This document shows positions 36,092 to 44,210 of a stretch of DNA of 64,000 nucleotides, in pieces. The stretch lies in contig NZ_MVAG01000105.1 in the NCBI RefSeq assembly GCF_002177115.1, forward strand, positions 1-64,000, given 5' to 3'. Numbering within the stretch: the stretch's first letter is position 1; every line of letters begins with the position of its first letter. The translations under genes and the position numbers were made by a program. Origin of the DNA: Chryseobacterium mucoviscidosis. Lineage in GTDB: Bacteria; Bacteroidota; Bacteroidia; Flavobacteriales; Weeksellaceae. The notes beneath the pieces were generated by a model. It was not told the DNA's origin. It searched no databases and saw only the letters and a list, made by a program, of their open reading frames with translations.

Positions 36092-36382
36092 TTATTTTTT
36101 TGCAGATACGATATAATCGTACACCCACTGATGCTGTTCATCGGTAAGTCTTGCTTTCGGAGCCATAGAATTCATAATTCCAACCCACTGAACAGAAGTG
36201 TGGGAAGCCGGATCCGGTAATTTGTGACATCTTCCGCAAGAGTTTTCGAAAATTGTTTTTCCTTGTGCAATTTGTTCTGCTGTAGAAGTCGAAGCTACAG
36301 GAGCAGTTGCTGTTGAAGCTTTTGGAGTACAGGATGCCAGTAAAACGGCAGCAAATGATGCTACAGCGATAAGTTTTTTCAT
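36092..36382 (-). CDS. Small cytochrome c lipoprotein (first of a tandem pair)
   Basis: 96 residues from the ATG at 36382; the frame extends to 36538 without support. Lipobox VLLASC (Cys18), heme motif C49-G-R-C52-H53, axial methionine in NSMAPKARL. The promoter -7 element TACATTTG lies at 36405-36412 on the minus strand, between this ATG and the end of the extended frame, which supports the short start. Electron partner unknown; likely feeds or drains a respiratory enzyme in the periplasm. Confidence 0.9.
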   Translation of the reverse strand: MKKLIAVASFAAVLLASCTPKASTATAPVASTSTAEQIAQGKTIFENSCGRCHKLPDPASHTSVQWVGIMNSMAPKARLTDEQHQWVYDYIVSAKK

Positions 36383-36404
36383 GTTTTTTAACTGTTTATT
36401 CAAA

Positions 36405-36412
36405 CAAATGTA
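36405..36412 (-). promoter_or_regulatory. -7 element before the cytochrome c pair
   Basis: TACATTTG on the minus strand, 22 nt before the start codon. No good TTG at the -33 distance. Confidence 0.5.
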
Positions 36413-36583
36413 GGAAATTACCGTTTCCATTGATAAAATTGTACATAATTTAGAAGAAATACAAATAATAGTAGTGTGAATCGTGAAATCCGTTTCACTT
36501 GTAAATTGTGAATTTTTAAAATGAGCGAAAATTCTCACTACATTTGAATGGTGATTAAAAACAATTTTATCATTACAGTTTTA

Positions 36584-36669
36584 GAAGCTTAATCCCGCTT
36601 TCTGCTATATCTTTTTTTGCCATTACTTTTTCCCTTATAAAAAAAGGATGTCGCGTCAATCGGGGCTAG
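36584..36669. repeat. Palindromic intergenic element (family B), copy 2
   Basis: GAAGCTTAATCCCGCTTTCT, GCTATATC and T-run; a short unrelated centre; then A-run, GGATGTCGCGTCAATCGGGG and CTAGG. Shares both arms with 26533-26618. It is the main content of the 434-base spacer 36383-36816, which otherwise shows only promoters. Confidence 0.7.
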
Positions 36670-36780
36670 GTGTCCAGTCATCAATTCATAGAATTTTCCT
36701 TCAAATTCCAACTGCAGGTTTTGTAAGAAAAAAGTCAATTTTCAGCATTAAAAAAATTGACAAATGAAATGAATTCACTA

Positions 36781-36811
36781 TTGACCATTCACTCTTTAAT
36801 CCTTATTTTTG
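36781..36811 (+). promoter_or_regulatory. Promoter of meaB, very close to its start codon
   Basis: TTG (36781-36783), 20 nt, TATTTTTG (36804-36811), only 5 nt before the ATG at 36817. The mRNA would have almost no 5' leader. Confidence 0.75.
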
Positions 36812-36816
36812 AAACA

Positions 36817-37800
36817 ATGAAATTTTCTACAGAAGAGCTAATACAAGGAATAAGATCGGGAAACAAACGCCTGATCGCAAAAGCCATAACATTAGTTGAA
36901 AGTAAAAAAGCCGAACACAGAACACAGGCAGAAGAACTCCTCAAACAGATCATGCCTTTTACCGGAAATTCGGTTAGAGTAGGAGTAACGGGTGTTCCCG
37001 GAGCCGGAAAATCAACTTTCATTGAAAATTTCGGAAGACTTGCCATTGCCAATGGCAAAAAAGTGGCAGTTTTAGCCATCGATCCGAGTTCAGCCATTAA
37101 TAAAGGAAGCATTTTGGGCGATAAAACCCGCATGGAAGAACTTGCCAAAGAAGAAAATGCATTTATACGACCTTCCCCGAGTTCCGGATTTCTGGGCGGA
37201 GTGGCGAATACAACTTTCGAAACCATGATGATCTGCGAAGCGGCAGGTTACGATTATATTTTAATAGAAACCGTTGGAGTAGGGCAGTCTGAAGTTTTGG
37301 TTGCCGATATTACGGATGTTTTTTTATTCTTAAAAATAATTGGCGGAGGCGACGAACTTCAGGGCATCAAACGCGGAATTATGGAAATGGTGGATGTTAT
37401 TTTCATAAATAAAGTCGATCAGGACAACTTTCAGAAAGCCAAAAATACAAGACTGGAATTAAAAAGAGCCTTAGATTTTATTCCGCCAAAAGAAAAAGAC
37501 TGGAAAGTTCCTGTTTTACTGGGGTCTGCTTTAAGCAATGAAGGTCTGAATGATGTTTTTGAAAAGATCGATGATTTTATAGATCTTAAAAAGAAGACCA
37601 ACCGTTTCGAAGAGGTAAGAATCCAACAGGCAGAAAAACGTTTTGAATATTGGGTTCAGGAATATATTCTTTCTGTGATGAAAAAAAATAATTCTGTGGA
37701 AGAAGCATATCTTCTGCACAAAAAAAATGCTTCAGCCATGATTTCAAATCCAAGTACCGAAGCAAAATTATTTGTGGATAAATTTTTGTTTAAAGAATAA
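36817..37800 (+). CDS. meaB: MeaB, GTPase chaperone of methylmalonyl-CoA mutase
   Basis: 327 residues from the ATG at 36817; the longer frame from 36757 includes the promoter. G3E-family GTPase that protects and reloads B12 in methylmalonyl-CoA mutase. Walker A GVPGAGKST (59-67), DPSSAINKGSILGDKTRM, ETVGVGQSE (switch region) and the NKVD guanine motif are present. It serves the mutase at 22332 but is not in its operon. Start is unusual for lying 5 nt behind the -7 element. Confidence 0.93.
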   Translation: MKFSTEELIQGIRSGNKRLIAKAITLVESKKAEHRTQAEELLKQIMPFTGNSVRVGVTGVPGAGKSTFIENFGRLAIANGKKVAVLAIDPSSAINKGSILGDKTRMEELAKEENAFIRPSPSSGFLGGVANTTFETMMICEAAGYDYILIETVGVGQSEVLVADITDVFLFLKIIGGGDELQGIKRGIMEMVDVIFINKVDQDNFQKAKNTRLELKRALDFIPPKEKDWKVPVLLGSALSNEGLNDVFEKIDDFIDLKKKTNRFEEVRIQQAEKRFEYWVQEYILSVMKKNNSVEEAYLLHKKNASAMISNPSTEAKLFVDKFLFKE

Positions 37801-37874
37801 TTTTAATTTTTGAATATCCGTTAAACAACCTATTACTTTGCACTGATATGAAAATCAATTATTTATAACAGGCA

Positions 37875-37948
37875 CTTCGACAAGCTCAGTGTGATACCTC
37901 TAATACTAAACGCTTGATTTCTGCGATGTCAAGCTGAGCCTGTCGAAG
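37875..37948. repeat. Inverted-repeat element CTTCGACAAGCTCAG / CTGAGCCTGTCGAAG
   Basis: 15-bp arms (37875-37889 and 37934-37948) with one mismatch, 44 nt apart. This arm sequence is a widespread dispersed palindromic repeat in bacterial spacers. Lies between convergent meaB and the DUF4251 gene, where it could help end transcription. Confidence 0.75.
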
Positions 37949-37981
37949 CTTTAGGTTAATAAACGGACAATCAAATTTCAA

Positions 37982-38527
37982 TTAAAGCTTTTCTTTCTCC
38001 TCTTCATTTTTCGTAATATATCCGTCATAAGAAATCGGCTGTCTGTCGTTGCTTCTGATGGAAGTAAAAGCCTTTCCATTTTTGAAAATCTCCATATTAA
38101 TTTCATCAACAGAACTTTGGTCATTCAGTTTAATTTTTACGATCCATTTTCCCTTTTTTCCCTGAGACTTTGTCACCGTAAAATCTTTTGAAGTAAATCT
38201 GTAACTGTTTTGGGTCGTATTTCCGTAAGTAGGATTAAAAACTCTTCCGAAATAAGGCAGTACAACCTCAAGTTTATCTTTTCTCAGATCAATAGAATAG
38301 TTGCTTCCCGAAAGATCAAGAATTCTCGACGCTGTAGCGTTGGGAAGAGAACCCATTACATTAATAACATCGTAATTGGTGGGTGTGGCTCTTTCTGCAT
38401 GAAACGAGAAATCTTCGGAATTCACAAGTGCTGTTACAGCGGAAGGGTCTGTAGCGGTTTGAGAAGAGCAGTTTTGGAAGATCATCAGAAATCCAAAGAC
38501 AAATATAATCGAAATATACTTTTTCAT
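37982..38527 (-). CDS. DUF4251-type lipoprotein
   Basis: 181 residues from the ATG at 38527. The frame runs to 38755 but a promoter (TTG-N21-TATATTTG, minus strand 38600 to 38569) lies inside that extension. Lipobox IFQNC (Cys20), then a beta-rich domain with MGSLPNATASRILDLSGSNYSI and DLRKDKLEVVLPYFGRVFNP, as in the DUF4251 family of Bacteroidetes. Function unknown; probably a periplasmic or outer-membrane lipoprotein. Divergent from the M48 peptidase gene. Confidence 0.8.
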   Translation of the reverse strand: MKKYISIIFVFGFLMIFQNCSSQTATDPSAVTALVNSEDFSFHAERATPTNYDVINVMGSLPNATASRILDLSGSNYSIDLRKDKLEVVLPYFGRVFNPTYGNTTQNSYRFTSKDFTVTKSQGKKGKWIVKIKLNDQSSVDEINMEIFKNGKAFTSIRSNDRQPISYDGYITKNEEEKEKL

Positions 38528-38568
38528 AATATTAAAATAATTGTTAAATTTAAATAGCAAATTATATG

Positions 38569-38600
38569 CAAATATATCGTTAAAAATTATTTTGGAACAA
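38569..38600 (-). promoter_or_regulatory. Promoter of the DUF4251 lipoprotein gene
   Basis: On the minus strand TTG (38600-38598), 21 nt, TATATTTG (38576-38569). Full consensus match; excludes the longer ORF start. Confidence 0.78.
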
Positions 38601-38633
38601 AAATTGTAAAGGTTGATCTTATACACTCGCACT

Positions 38634-39440
38634 ATGAAAATAAAACACATTTTTGGAATAGGAGCTTTGGCTCTGTCTGTTGCTGCCTGTACAACGAACC
38701 CGATTACGGGAAGATCTTCGCTGCAGCTTGCAAATAACTCGGAAATTATGACCATGTCTGCTCAGGAATACAAAACAACATTAGGAAAATCTAAAGTGAT
38801 TTCCGGAACTGCAGATGCGAAAAGAGTGGTAAGCGTAGGTTCCAGAATAAAATCTGCTGCCGAAAGATATTATCAGCAAATCGGGCGTTCTGCGGATCTT
38901 GCGAACTACAATTGGGAGTTTAATCTTCTTCAGAGCAACGAACTTAATGCATGGTGTATGCCGGGCGGAAAAGTTGCCGTTTATACAGGGATTTTACCGG
39001 TTACAAAAAATGAAAATGGTTTAGCTGTAGTAATGGGACACGAAGTTTCTCATGCTTTGGCAGGACACGGAAACGAAAGAATTTCTCAGGCTATGATCGC
39101 ACAATATGGCGGACAAATTTTGGGAGGATCTATTTCTAATTCTCAGTGGGCAAGCGTTTTCCAGCAGGTTTATCCAATTGGATCTCAGGTTGCTTTATTG
39201 AAATACGGAAGAAATCAGGAGTCTGAGGCAGATCAGATGGGATTATATTTAATGGGAATGGCAGGTTACGATCCAAGAGAAGCAATTCCTTTCTGGAACA
39301 GAATGGAAGCTGCATCTACCGGAGCAAGACAGCCGGAATTCCTTTCCACTCACCCGAACCCTGAGACAAGAATTTCAGATATTAATAAAAATTTGCCTAA
39401 AGCTTTAGAATATTATAAGGCTGCGGGAGGAAGAATGTAA
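38634..39440 (+). CDS. M48-family zinc metalloprotease lipoprotein
   Basis: 268 residues from the ATG at 38634. Lipobox ALSVAAC (Cys19), then TTNPITGRSSL as in Loi/YcaL/BepA-like peptidases. Zinc motif H136-E137-V-S-H140 in VVMGHEVSHALAGH and third ligand in NQESEADQMG. Likely an outer-membrane-attached periplasmic peptidase for quality control of envelope proteins (known role of the relatives). Divergent from DUF4251. Confidence 0.92.
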   Translation: MKIKHIFGIGALALSVAACTTNPITGRSSLQLANNSEIMTMSAQEYKTTLGKSKVISGTADAKRVVSVGSRIKSAAERYYQQIGRSADLANYNWEFNLLQSNELNAWCMPGGKVAVYTGILPVTKNENGLAVVMGHEVSHALAGHGNERISQAMIAQYGGQILGGSISNSQWASVFQQVYPIGSQVALLKYGRNQESEADQMGLYLMGMAGYDPREAIPFWNRMEAASTGARQPEFLSTHPNPETRISDINKNLPKALEYYKAAGGRM

Positions 39441-39464
39441 TCATAAAGAATTTTAATCTTGAGT

Positions 39465-39505
39465 AAAAGCCTTGTTGAATTTTAATAGATTTGATGGGGC
39501 TTTTT
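39465..39505 (+). terminator. Weak terminator after the M48 gene
   Basis: AAAAGCC (39465-39471) with GGCTTTT (39498-39504) and T-rich end, but the loop is long (26 nt). Confidence 0.4.
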
Positions 39506-39529
39506 AATTAACCACTTAAACACAGCACT

Positions 39530-39847
39530 ATGAAAAATTTAACCATTATCGGCCTTGTTCTTTTAGCCTTATCTATTCTGCTGTTTTATCTAACGTCTAA
39601 TAATTTTACCATTAATGATCTTCAGATGTCTCACATTATGGGAATCTTAGGAGGAATTGGAATTGGTCTGATTATCGGCGGAATGGTAGGATATGTAAGT
39701 AAAGGAAGTGCCATAAAAGCCGAACAGAAAAGAAAAGAATTTAAGCAGTTGCAGAAAGATAAGGAAGATCTTGAACAGCAGGCTGCAGAAATTGCAAGAC
39801 GTGAAGCAGAACTTCGCAGTCGTGAAAATCAAAATCCTCAAATCTAA
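39530..39847 (+). CDS. Small membrane protein with coiled-coil tail
   Basis: 105 residues. Two hydrophobic spans (about 4-20 and 34-57, the second glycine-rich: GILGGIGIGLIIGGMVGYV), then a charged coiled coil (63-100, KEFKQLQKDKEDLEQQAAEI). No family recognised. The stop codon is in the loop of a strong terminator. A TAGATTTG element lies at 39486-39493. Confidence 0.75.
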   Translation: MKNLTIIGLVLLALSILLFYLTSNNFTINDLQMSHIMGILGGIGIGLIIGGMVGYVSKGSAIKAEQKRKEFKQLQKDKEDLEQQAAEIARREAELRSRENQNPQI

Positions 39848-39867
39848 TGATTTGAGGATTTTTTTAT
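39832..39867. terminator. Terminator overlapping the end of the 39530 gene
   Basis: 13-bp perfect stem AAATCCTCAAATC / GATTTGAGGATTT (39832-39844 with 39849-39861), TAAT loop and T-run; between convergent genes. Confidence 0.9.
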
Positions 39868-39886
39868 CAGTTGTTATTTTCGACAG

Positions 39887-40504
39887 TTAAAATTTATATC
39901 CTACACCTACCATAAATAAGTTAGGTCTGTTATCGTATCTGATTTCCTGACCGGAAACTTTATTAATAAAGTTTCTGGAATCTTTACTGAAAGCACCTTC
40001 ATATTTGGCATTCACAAGAAACTTCTTAATTTCAAGCTGTGCCCCGAATTGATAGCCTACTGTAAAATTATCCTTTGCATTTTCCTGAAAATCGTTAAAA
40101 GTATCTTCTTTGCTTAAGTTGTAACTTGCAACAGGACCTACATATACTCCTAAAAAGTCACCTAAAACTTTATGCCCGATTAATACAGGTAAGTCCAGAC
40201 GGTTATTTTTAATATCGAAAGTAGTATTGGATGCAGGATCTGTAAAATCACTTTTAAAAGTCGTATAATACAATTCCGGCATTAAAAAGAACGATGCAGG
40301 AAGATTCGCTTTTAAAGAAAGACCAATATTGAAGCCTACATTATTTTTACCTTCTCCTTCAATTGCCTGGTTTACGGTTCCTTTAATGTTTTTCCATGAA
40401 GGAGAACCCGTAGGAAAAATTAAATTCGTTTTCGCCGCCAGAGAAATCTGTGCGGAAGCCAACATAGAAAAACCTATTAATGCGATACTAAATGCCTTTT
40501 TCAT
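39887..40504 (-). CDS. Outer-membrane beta-barrel protein
   Basis: 205 residues. Signal peptide MKKAFSIALIGFSMLASAQ, then alternating strands of an 8-strand barrel ending MVGVGYKF, a typical PorT-like/OMP_b-brl family pattern. Its start overlaps the 3' end of mlaF by 17 nt, so it is the last gene of mlaE-mlaF-barrel. That placement suggests a role in envelope lipid balance or simply shared expression. Confidence 0.82.
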   Translation of the reverse strand: MKKAFSIALIGFSMLASAQISLAAKTNLIFPTGSPSWKNIKGTVNQAIEGEGKNNVGFNIGLSLKANLPASFFLMPELYYTTFKSDFTDPASNTTFDIKNNRLDLPVLIGHKVLGDFLGVYVGPVASYNLSKEDTFNDFQENAKDNFTVGYQFGAQLEIKKFLVNAKYEGAFSKDSRNFINKVSGQEIRYDNRPNLFMVGVGYKF

Positions 40505-41303
40505 TATCTTCTATTTTTGTAATGGTATTATCAATAGTTTTATTATTCTCAAGCAGATATTCTCTCAGTTCTTTAAATAACTCTGATGAATAAACGAAAT
40601 CAATAAGGTTTTTATTGCCCGCCGTAATCAGGACGTCTTTATTTCCTTCCCATTCTTTAATTCCCAGTCTCAGATAGACAATTTTTTCCCCAATCGTCAT
40701 TACCGAATTCATATCGTGGGTATTGATAATTGTTGTTGTGTTATATTCCTTGGTAATTTCAAGCAAAAGATCATCAATGACGTTCGATGTATAAGGATCC
40801 AGTCCGGAGTTCGGCTCATCACAGAAAAGATATTTCGGATTGTTGACAATAGCTCTTGCAATTGCCACACGTTTCTGCATCCCTCCGGAAATTTCAGATG
40901 GAAATTTTCGGTTGGCTTTATCCAGATGCACTCTTCCGATAACATCAAAAACCCTTTTTTTCTTTTCTCTGAATGTTAAATTCGTGAACATATCCAGCGG
41001 AAACATAATATTTTCTTCCACCGTTAATGAGTCGAATAAAGCACTTCCCTGAAATACAGTTCCGATTTCTGAACGAAGATGCTGCTTTTCTTCTCTGGTC
41101 ATCGTATTAATATCTCTTCCGTCGAATAAAATTTCTCCCGATGTAGGCTGATACACATTCAGTAAACTTTTCAGAAATACCGTTTTTCCGGAACCACTCT
41201 GTCCGATAATTAAATTTACTTTTCCTTTATCAAACGTAGTTGAAATCCCTTTCAGTACTTCTACCTGATCAAAACTCTTTTTAAGATCTTTTACCTCAAT
41301 CAT
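40488..41303 (-). CDS. mlaF: ABC transporter ATPase, MlaF type
   Basis: 271 residues. Walker A GQSGSGKT (34-41), signature SGGMQKR, Walker B KYLFCDEPNSGLDP, H-loop INTHDM. Energises an MlaE permease that moves phospholipids between the membranes in Gram-negative bacteria (known for Mla systems). Its ATG shares one base with the mlaE stop. The matching MCE protein is not here; a candidate is encoded at 58225. Confidence 0.92.
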   Translation of the reverse strand: MIEVKDLKKSFDQVEVLKGISTTFDKGKVNLIIGQSGSGKTVFLKSLLNVYQPTSGEILFDGRDINTMTREEKQHLRSEIGTVFQGSALFDSLTVEENIMFPLDMFTNLTFREKKKRVFDVIGRVHLDKANRKFPSEISGGMQKRVAIARAIVNNPKYLFCDEPNSGLDPYTSNVIDDLLLEITKEYNTTTIINTHDMNSVMTIGEKIVYLRLGIKEWEGNKDVLITAGNKNLIDFVYSSELFKELREYLLENNKTIDNTITKIEDNEKGI

Positions 41304-42055
41304 CAGCTTAAAATTAATTGGGTTAATAATAATTCCGAAAGGATAATAAACACCATCGTCCAGACTACCGCCTGTGTACTCGCTCTACCTACTTCCAATG
41401 ATCCTCCTTTTACATTATATCCGAAATAAGACGGAACCGTTGCAATGATGAAGGCGAAAACAATGGTTTTGGTAAATGCATAATAAATGAAAAGATTAGG
41501 CATATACATTTGGATACCCACCACATAATCATTGGTTGTCCAGTTTCCTGTTAAAATCCCGGCAACATATCCACCTCCGATACCAAAAACAATACTGATG
41601 GCAATAAGCAAAGGATTGAATATAACACAAGCAATAATTTTAGGAAAAATCAGGAAGTTGGGAGAGTTTACCCCCATAATGTCCAAAGCGTCGATCTGCT
41701 CGGAAACCCTCATTGTTCCAATACTTGATGCAATATAAGAACCTACTTTTCCTGCAAGGATAAGACTGATAATTGTTGGGGAAAATTCCAGTACCAAAAC
41801 TGCTTTCGTAGCATATCCTACGAAAGAAGGAGGAATCGGAAACGAAGAAGCATCGAAATTGTTGAACATCTGTATTGCAACAACAGCTCCCACGAATATT
41901 GAAGTAAAGATCACCAACCCAAAAGAGTTGACGCCCAAATCGTTGATTTCTCTCATGAACAGCTTCCAGAAAACCCTCATTTTCTGAGGCTTCTGAATAG
42001 ATTTACCAAGAAGAAGAATATATTCTCCGACTGCTGTAAAAAACTTTTTTAACAT
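41303..42055 (-). CDS. mlaE: ABC transporter permease, MlaE type
   Basis: 250 residues, five or six spans. MlaE/YrbE hallmarks: PTIISLILAGKVGSYIASSIGTMRVSEQIDALDIMGVNSPNFLI (coupling region contacting the ATPase) and SYFGYNVKGGSLEVG near the end. First gene of the mlaE-mlaF-barrel operon; overlaps mlaF by one base. Confidence 0.92.
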   Translation of the reverse strand: MLKKFFTAVGEYILLLGKSIQKPQKMRVFWKLFMREINDLGVNSFGLVIFTSIFVGAVVAIQMFNNFDASSFPIPPSFVGYATKAVLVLEFSPTIISLILAGKVGSYIASSIGTMRVSEQIDALDIMGVNSPNFLIFPKIIACVIFNPLLIAISIVFGIGGGYVAGILTGNWTTNDYVVGIQMYMPNLFIYYAFTKTIVFAFIIATVPSYFGYNVKGGSLEVGRASTQAVVWTMVFIILSELLLTQLILS

Positions 42056-42161
42056 TCTGCTAAATTAGACTTTTTTTATTGAATTAATTGAAACTTAAGA
42101 CCAAGACTGAAGCTCCGTTTTAATATTAAATTTAGTATATCATAATGTAGACCAAAAAATG

Positions 42162-43532
42162 TTATTTTGCATTTTTATCTCCGCCTAACACCAATAAAAT
42201 CGTTTTTAAAATAATTACAAGATCCAGAACAAAACTCCAGTTTCTTACATAGAACGCATCTGCCAAAACCCTTTTGTTCATTTCCACTTCCACATCTCCG
42301 GCATCGCCGCGAAGTCCGTTTACCTGCGCAAGACCCGTTATTCCGGGACTTACCATACTTCTTAAACTGTATCTTCCGATTTTAGGCTTGTAATAATCGT
42401 CTACAGCCAACATATGCGGTCGAGGTCCTACAATAGACATTTCACCTTTCAACACGTTCAGAAACTGTGGCATTTCATCAAGACTGGTTTTTCGTAAAAA
42501 CTTCCCGATTTTGGTAATTCTGGAATCATTTTCCGAAGTGGTTTTGGTCGAAGATTCTTCATTTACAATCATTGTTCTGAATTTAATGCATCTGAAAACT
42601 TCTTCGTGGAAACCATATCTTTCCTGAATGAAAAAAACCGGACCTTTGGAAGATGAACGGATTAATATTGCAATGATCGGAAAAAGCCAGGAGCAGATTG
42701 CCACCAAAACAATTACTGAAAAAATAACATCGAAAGTTCTTTTCAATAAAAAATTAGAATAATAATCCAAAGGATATTTTGCCTGATTGAGAATCGGCTG
42801 TGTCTGAATATACCCAATATCATACAGGAAAAAATTATTCTGAACAATACTCGGAATCAGGGAAATATGCACTTTGTTGGCTTCTGCTAATCTGAAAATC
42901 TCTCTTTCCTGTTTTTCGTTGTATATATTTTCAGTGGGAATAAATAAAGTATGAATTCCGTTTGTCTTCCAGAAATCAATCAGTTCCTCAGCATTGATTT
43001 CTGCATTTTGATAGTCGAAAATTTTATAACCGTAATCTCTTCTCTCCTTTAAAATATTCTTTAAAACTTCTGTAGAGCTGTTTTCACTCAGGAACATAAC
43101 ATTTCTGTGATTGATTCCGAGACTTCTAAAGTATTTAATTCCAAAATAGATTAAAGATTTCGCAAGGAAAATAAAGAAAAACAGGTAAAACGAAAGCCAG
43201 TAAATATCCGAATTGAAAAATACATTATAACTGACTTTTCCGATGAGTAAAACGCCGAGAATAAACAGCAAAAAATGAATTAAAAGCCTTTCTAAAAATA
43301 AGGTATAAGTAAGGTTTCTCGGAATATTATAAATCTTTGTTCTGCCGCTGAGAAGCATCCAGAACAGAAATAATAAAGCCAGAGAAAATAAATTCTGATA
43401 CCATGTTTCCTGATTGTATTTTAAGCTTTCATTTCTGCTCAGGAAAAAGAATATAAAAATAGATGCAATAACCATAAGGTCAAGCAAAACGATGATCGAT
43501 TTCAGGTATCTGGAGTATCGAATTCTCTGCAT
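42162..43532 (-). CDS. Polyprenyl-phosphate sugar phosphotransferase (WcaJ/WbaP-like)
   Basis: 456 residues. Four to five N-terminal spans, a nucleotide-binding-like middle (about 140-250), a further span and a C-terminal catalytic domain (about 265-456; KRTFDVIFSVIV, RYGFHEEVFRCIKFRTM, SLDEMPQFLNVLKGEMSIVGPRP, GITGLAQVNGLRG). Loads the first sugar-1-phosphate onto undecaprenyl phosphate for exopolysaccharide or O-antigen. Last in a minus-strand run after queE (42-nt gap). Confidence 0.92.
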   Translation of the reverse strand: MQRIRYSRYLKSIIVLLDLMVIASIFIFFFLSRNESLKYNQETWYQNLFSLALLFLFWMLLSGRTKIYNIPRNLTYTLFLERLLIHFLLFILGVLLIGKVSYNVFFNSDIYWLSFYLFFFIFLAKSLIYFGIKYFRSLGINHRNVMFLSENSSTEVLKNILKERRDYGYKIFDYQNAEINAEELIDFWKTNGIHTLFIPTENIYNEKQEREIFRLAEANKVHISLIPSIVQNNFFLYDIGYIQTQPILNQAKYPLDYYSNFLLKRTFDVIFSVIVLVAICSWLFPIIAILIRSSSKGPVFFIQERYGFHEEVFRCIKFRTMIVNEESSTKTTSENDSRITKIGKFLRKTSLDEMPQFLNVLKGEMSIVGPRPHMLAVDDYYKPKIGRYSLRSMVSPGITGLAQVNGLRGDAGDVEVEMNKRVLADAFYVRNWSFVLDLVIILKTILLVLGGDKNAK

Positions 43533-43574
43533 CTATAGGCAATTACGGATACGAAAGGCTAAGTTACATATTTT

Positions 43575-44204
43575 TTATGGGATATTCAGGTACTTATGGG
43601 TCTGAACTGATGCTCTCCATTCCGGATTTTCTAAAATAAAGTCAGTAATCTTAGGATACATTTCATCTCTTTTGCTCCATTCGCTCTGAAGATACAGCGT
43701 ACAGTTTTCCGAAACTTTTGCGGCCTGTTCCTCTGCAAATTTAAAATCATTGTTATTGAAAACGATCACTTTAAGCTCATGAGCTTTGGCGTAAATTTCC
43801 TCTTTCGGAAGCCCTGTTTTCTTTGGCGAAAGCGTAATCCAGTCGATTTGTCCGCTAATAGGATAAGCGCCCGAAGTTTCAATATGGATGGAACAGCCCA
43901 GTTCTTTTAGCTTTCCGGTTAAAATATCAAGATTCCACATCAAAGGTTCACCGCCTGTCAAAACTATCGTTTTACAGTGTTTAGCTGCGGTTTCGGCAAT
44001 CTCTTCCGCATTCATTAACGGATGCAGATTAGGATCCCAGCTTTCTTTTACATCACACCAATGGCATCCGACATCGCAACCGCCTAATCTGATGAAATAG
44101 GCTGCTTTTCCGGTGTGCGCTCCTTCTCCCTGAAGAGTGTAAAAATGCTCCATTACAGGGAGCATTTTACCTTCTTTTAATAATATTTCTTCTGTTAAAT
44201 TCAT
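43575..44204 (-). CDS. queE: 7-carboxy-7-deazaguanine synthase (radical SAM)
   Basis: 209 residues. Forms CDG on the path to preQ0, queuosine and 7-deazaguanine DNA bases. Radical-SAM cluster motif C43-DVG-C47-HW-C50, substrate contact EGAHTGKAAYFIRLGG before it and TGGEPL after it. Starts 6 nt after folD. The other queuosine genes are not in the window. Confidence 0.93.
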   Translation of the reverse strand: MNLTEEILLKEGKMLPVMEHFYTLQGEGAHTGKAAYFIRLGGCDVGCHWCDVKESWDPNLHPLMNAEEIAETAAKHCKTIVLTGGEPLMWNLDILTGKLKELGCSIHIETSGAYPISGQIDWITLSPKKTGLPKEEIYAKAHELKVIVFNNNDFKFAEEQAAKVSENCTLYLQSEWSKRDEMYPKITDFILENPEWRASVQTHKYLNIP

Positions 44205-44210
44205 TTTAAA

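Noticed and set aside
35791..36116. Plus-strand frames opposite the cytochrome c genes
   Set aside because: Antisense to two genes with clear CxxCH motifs; no independent support.
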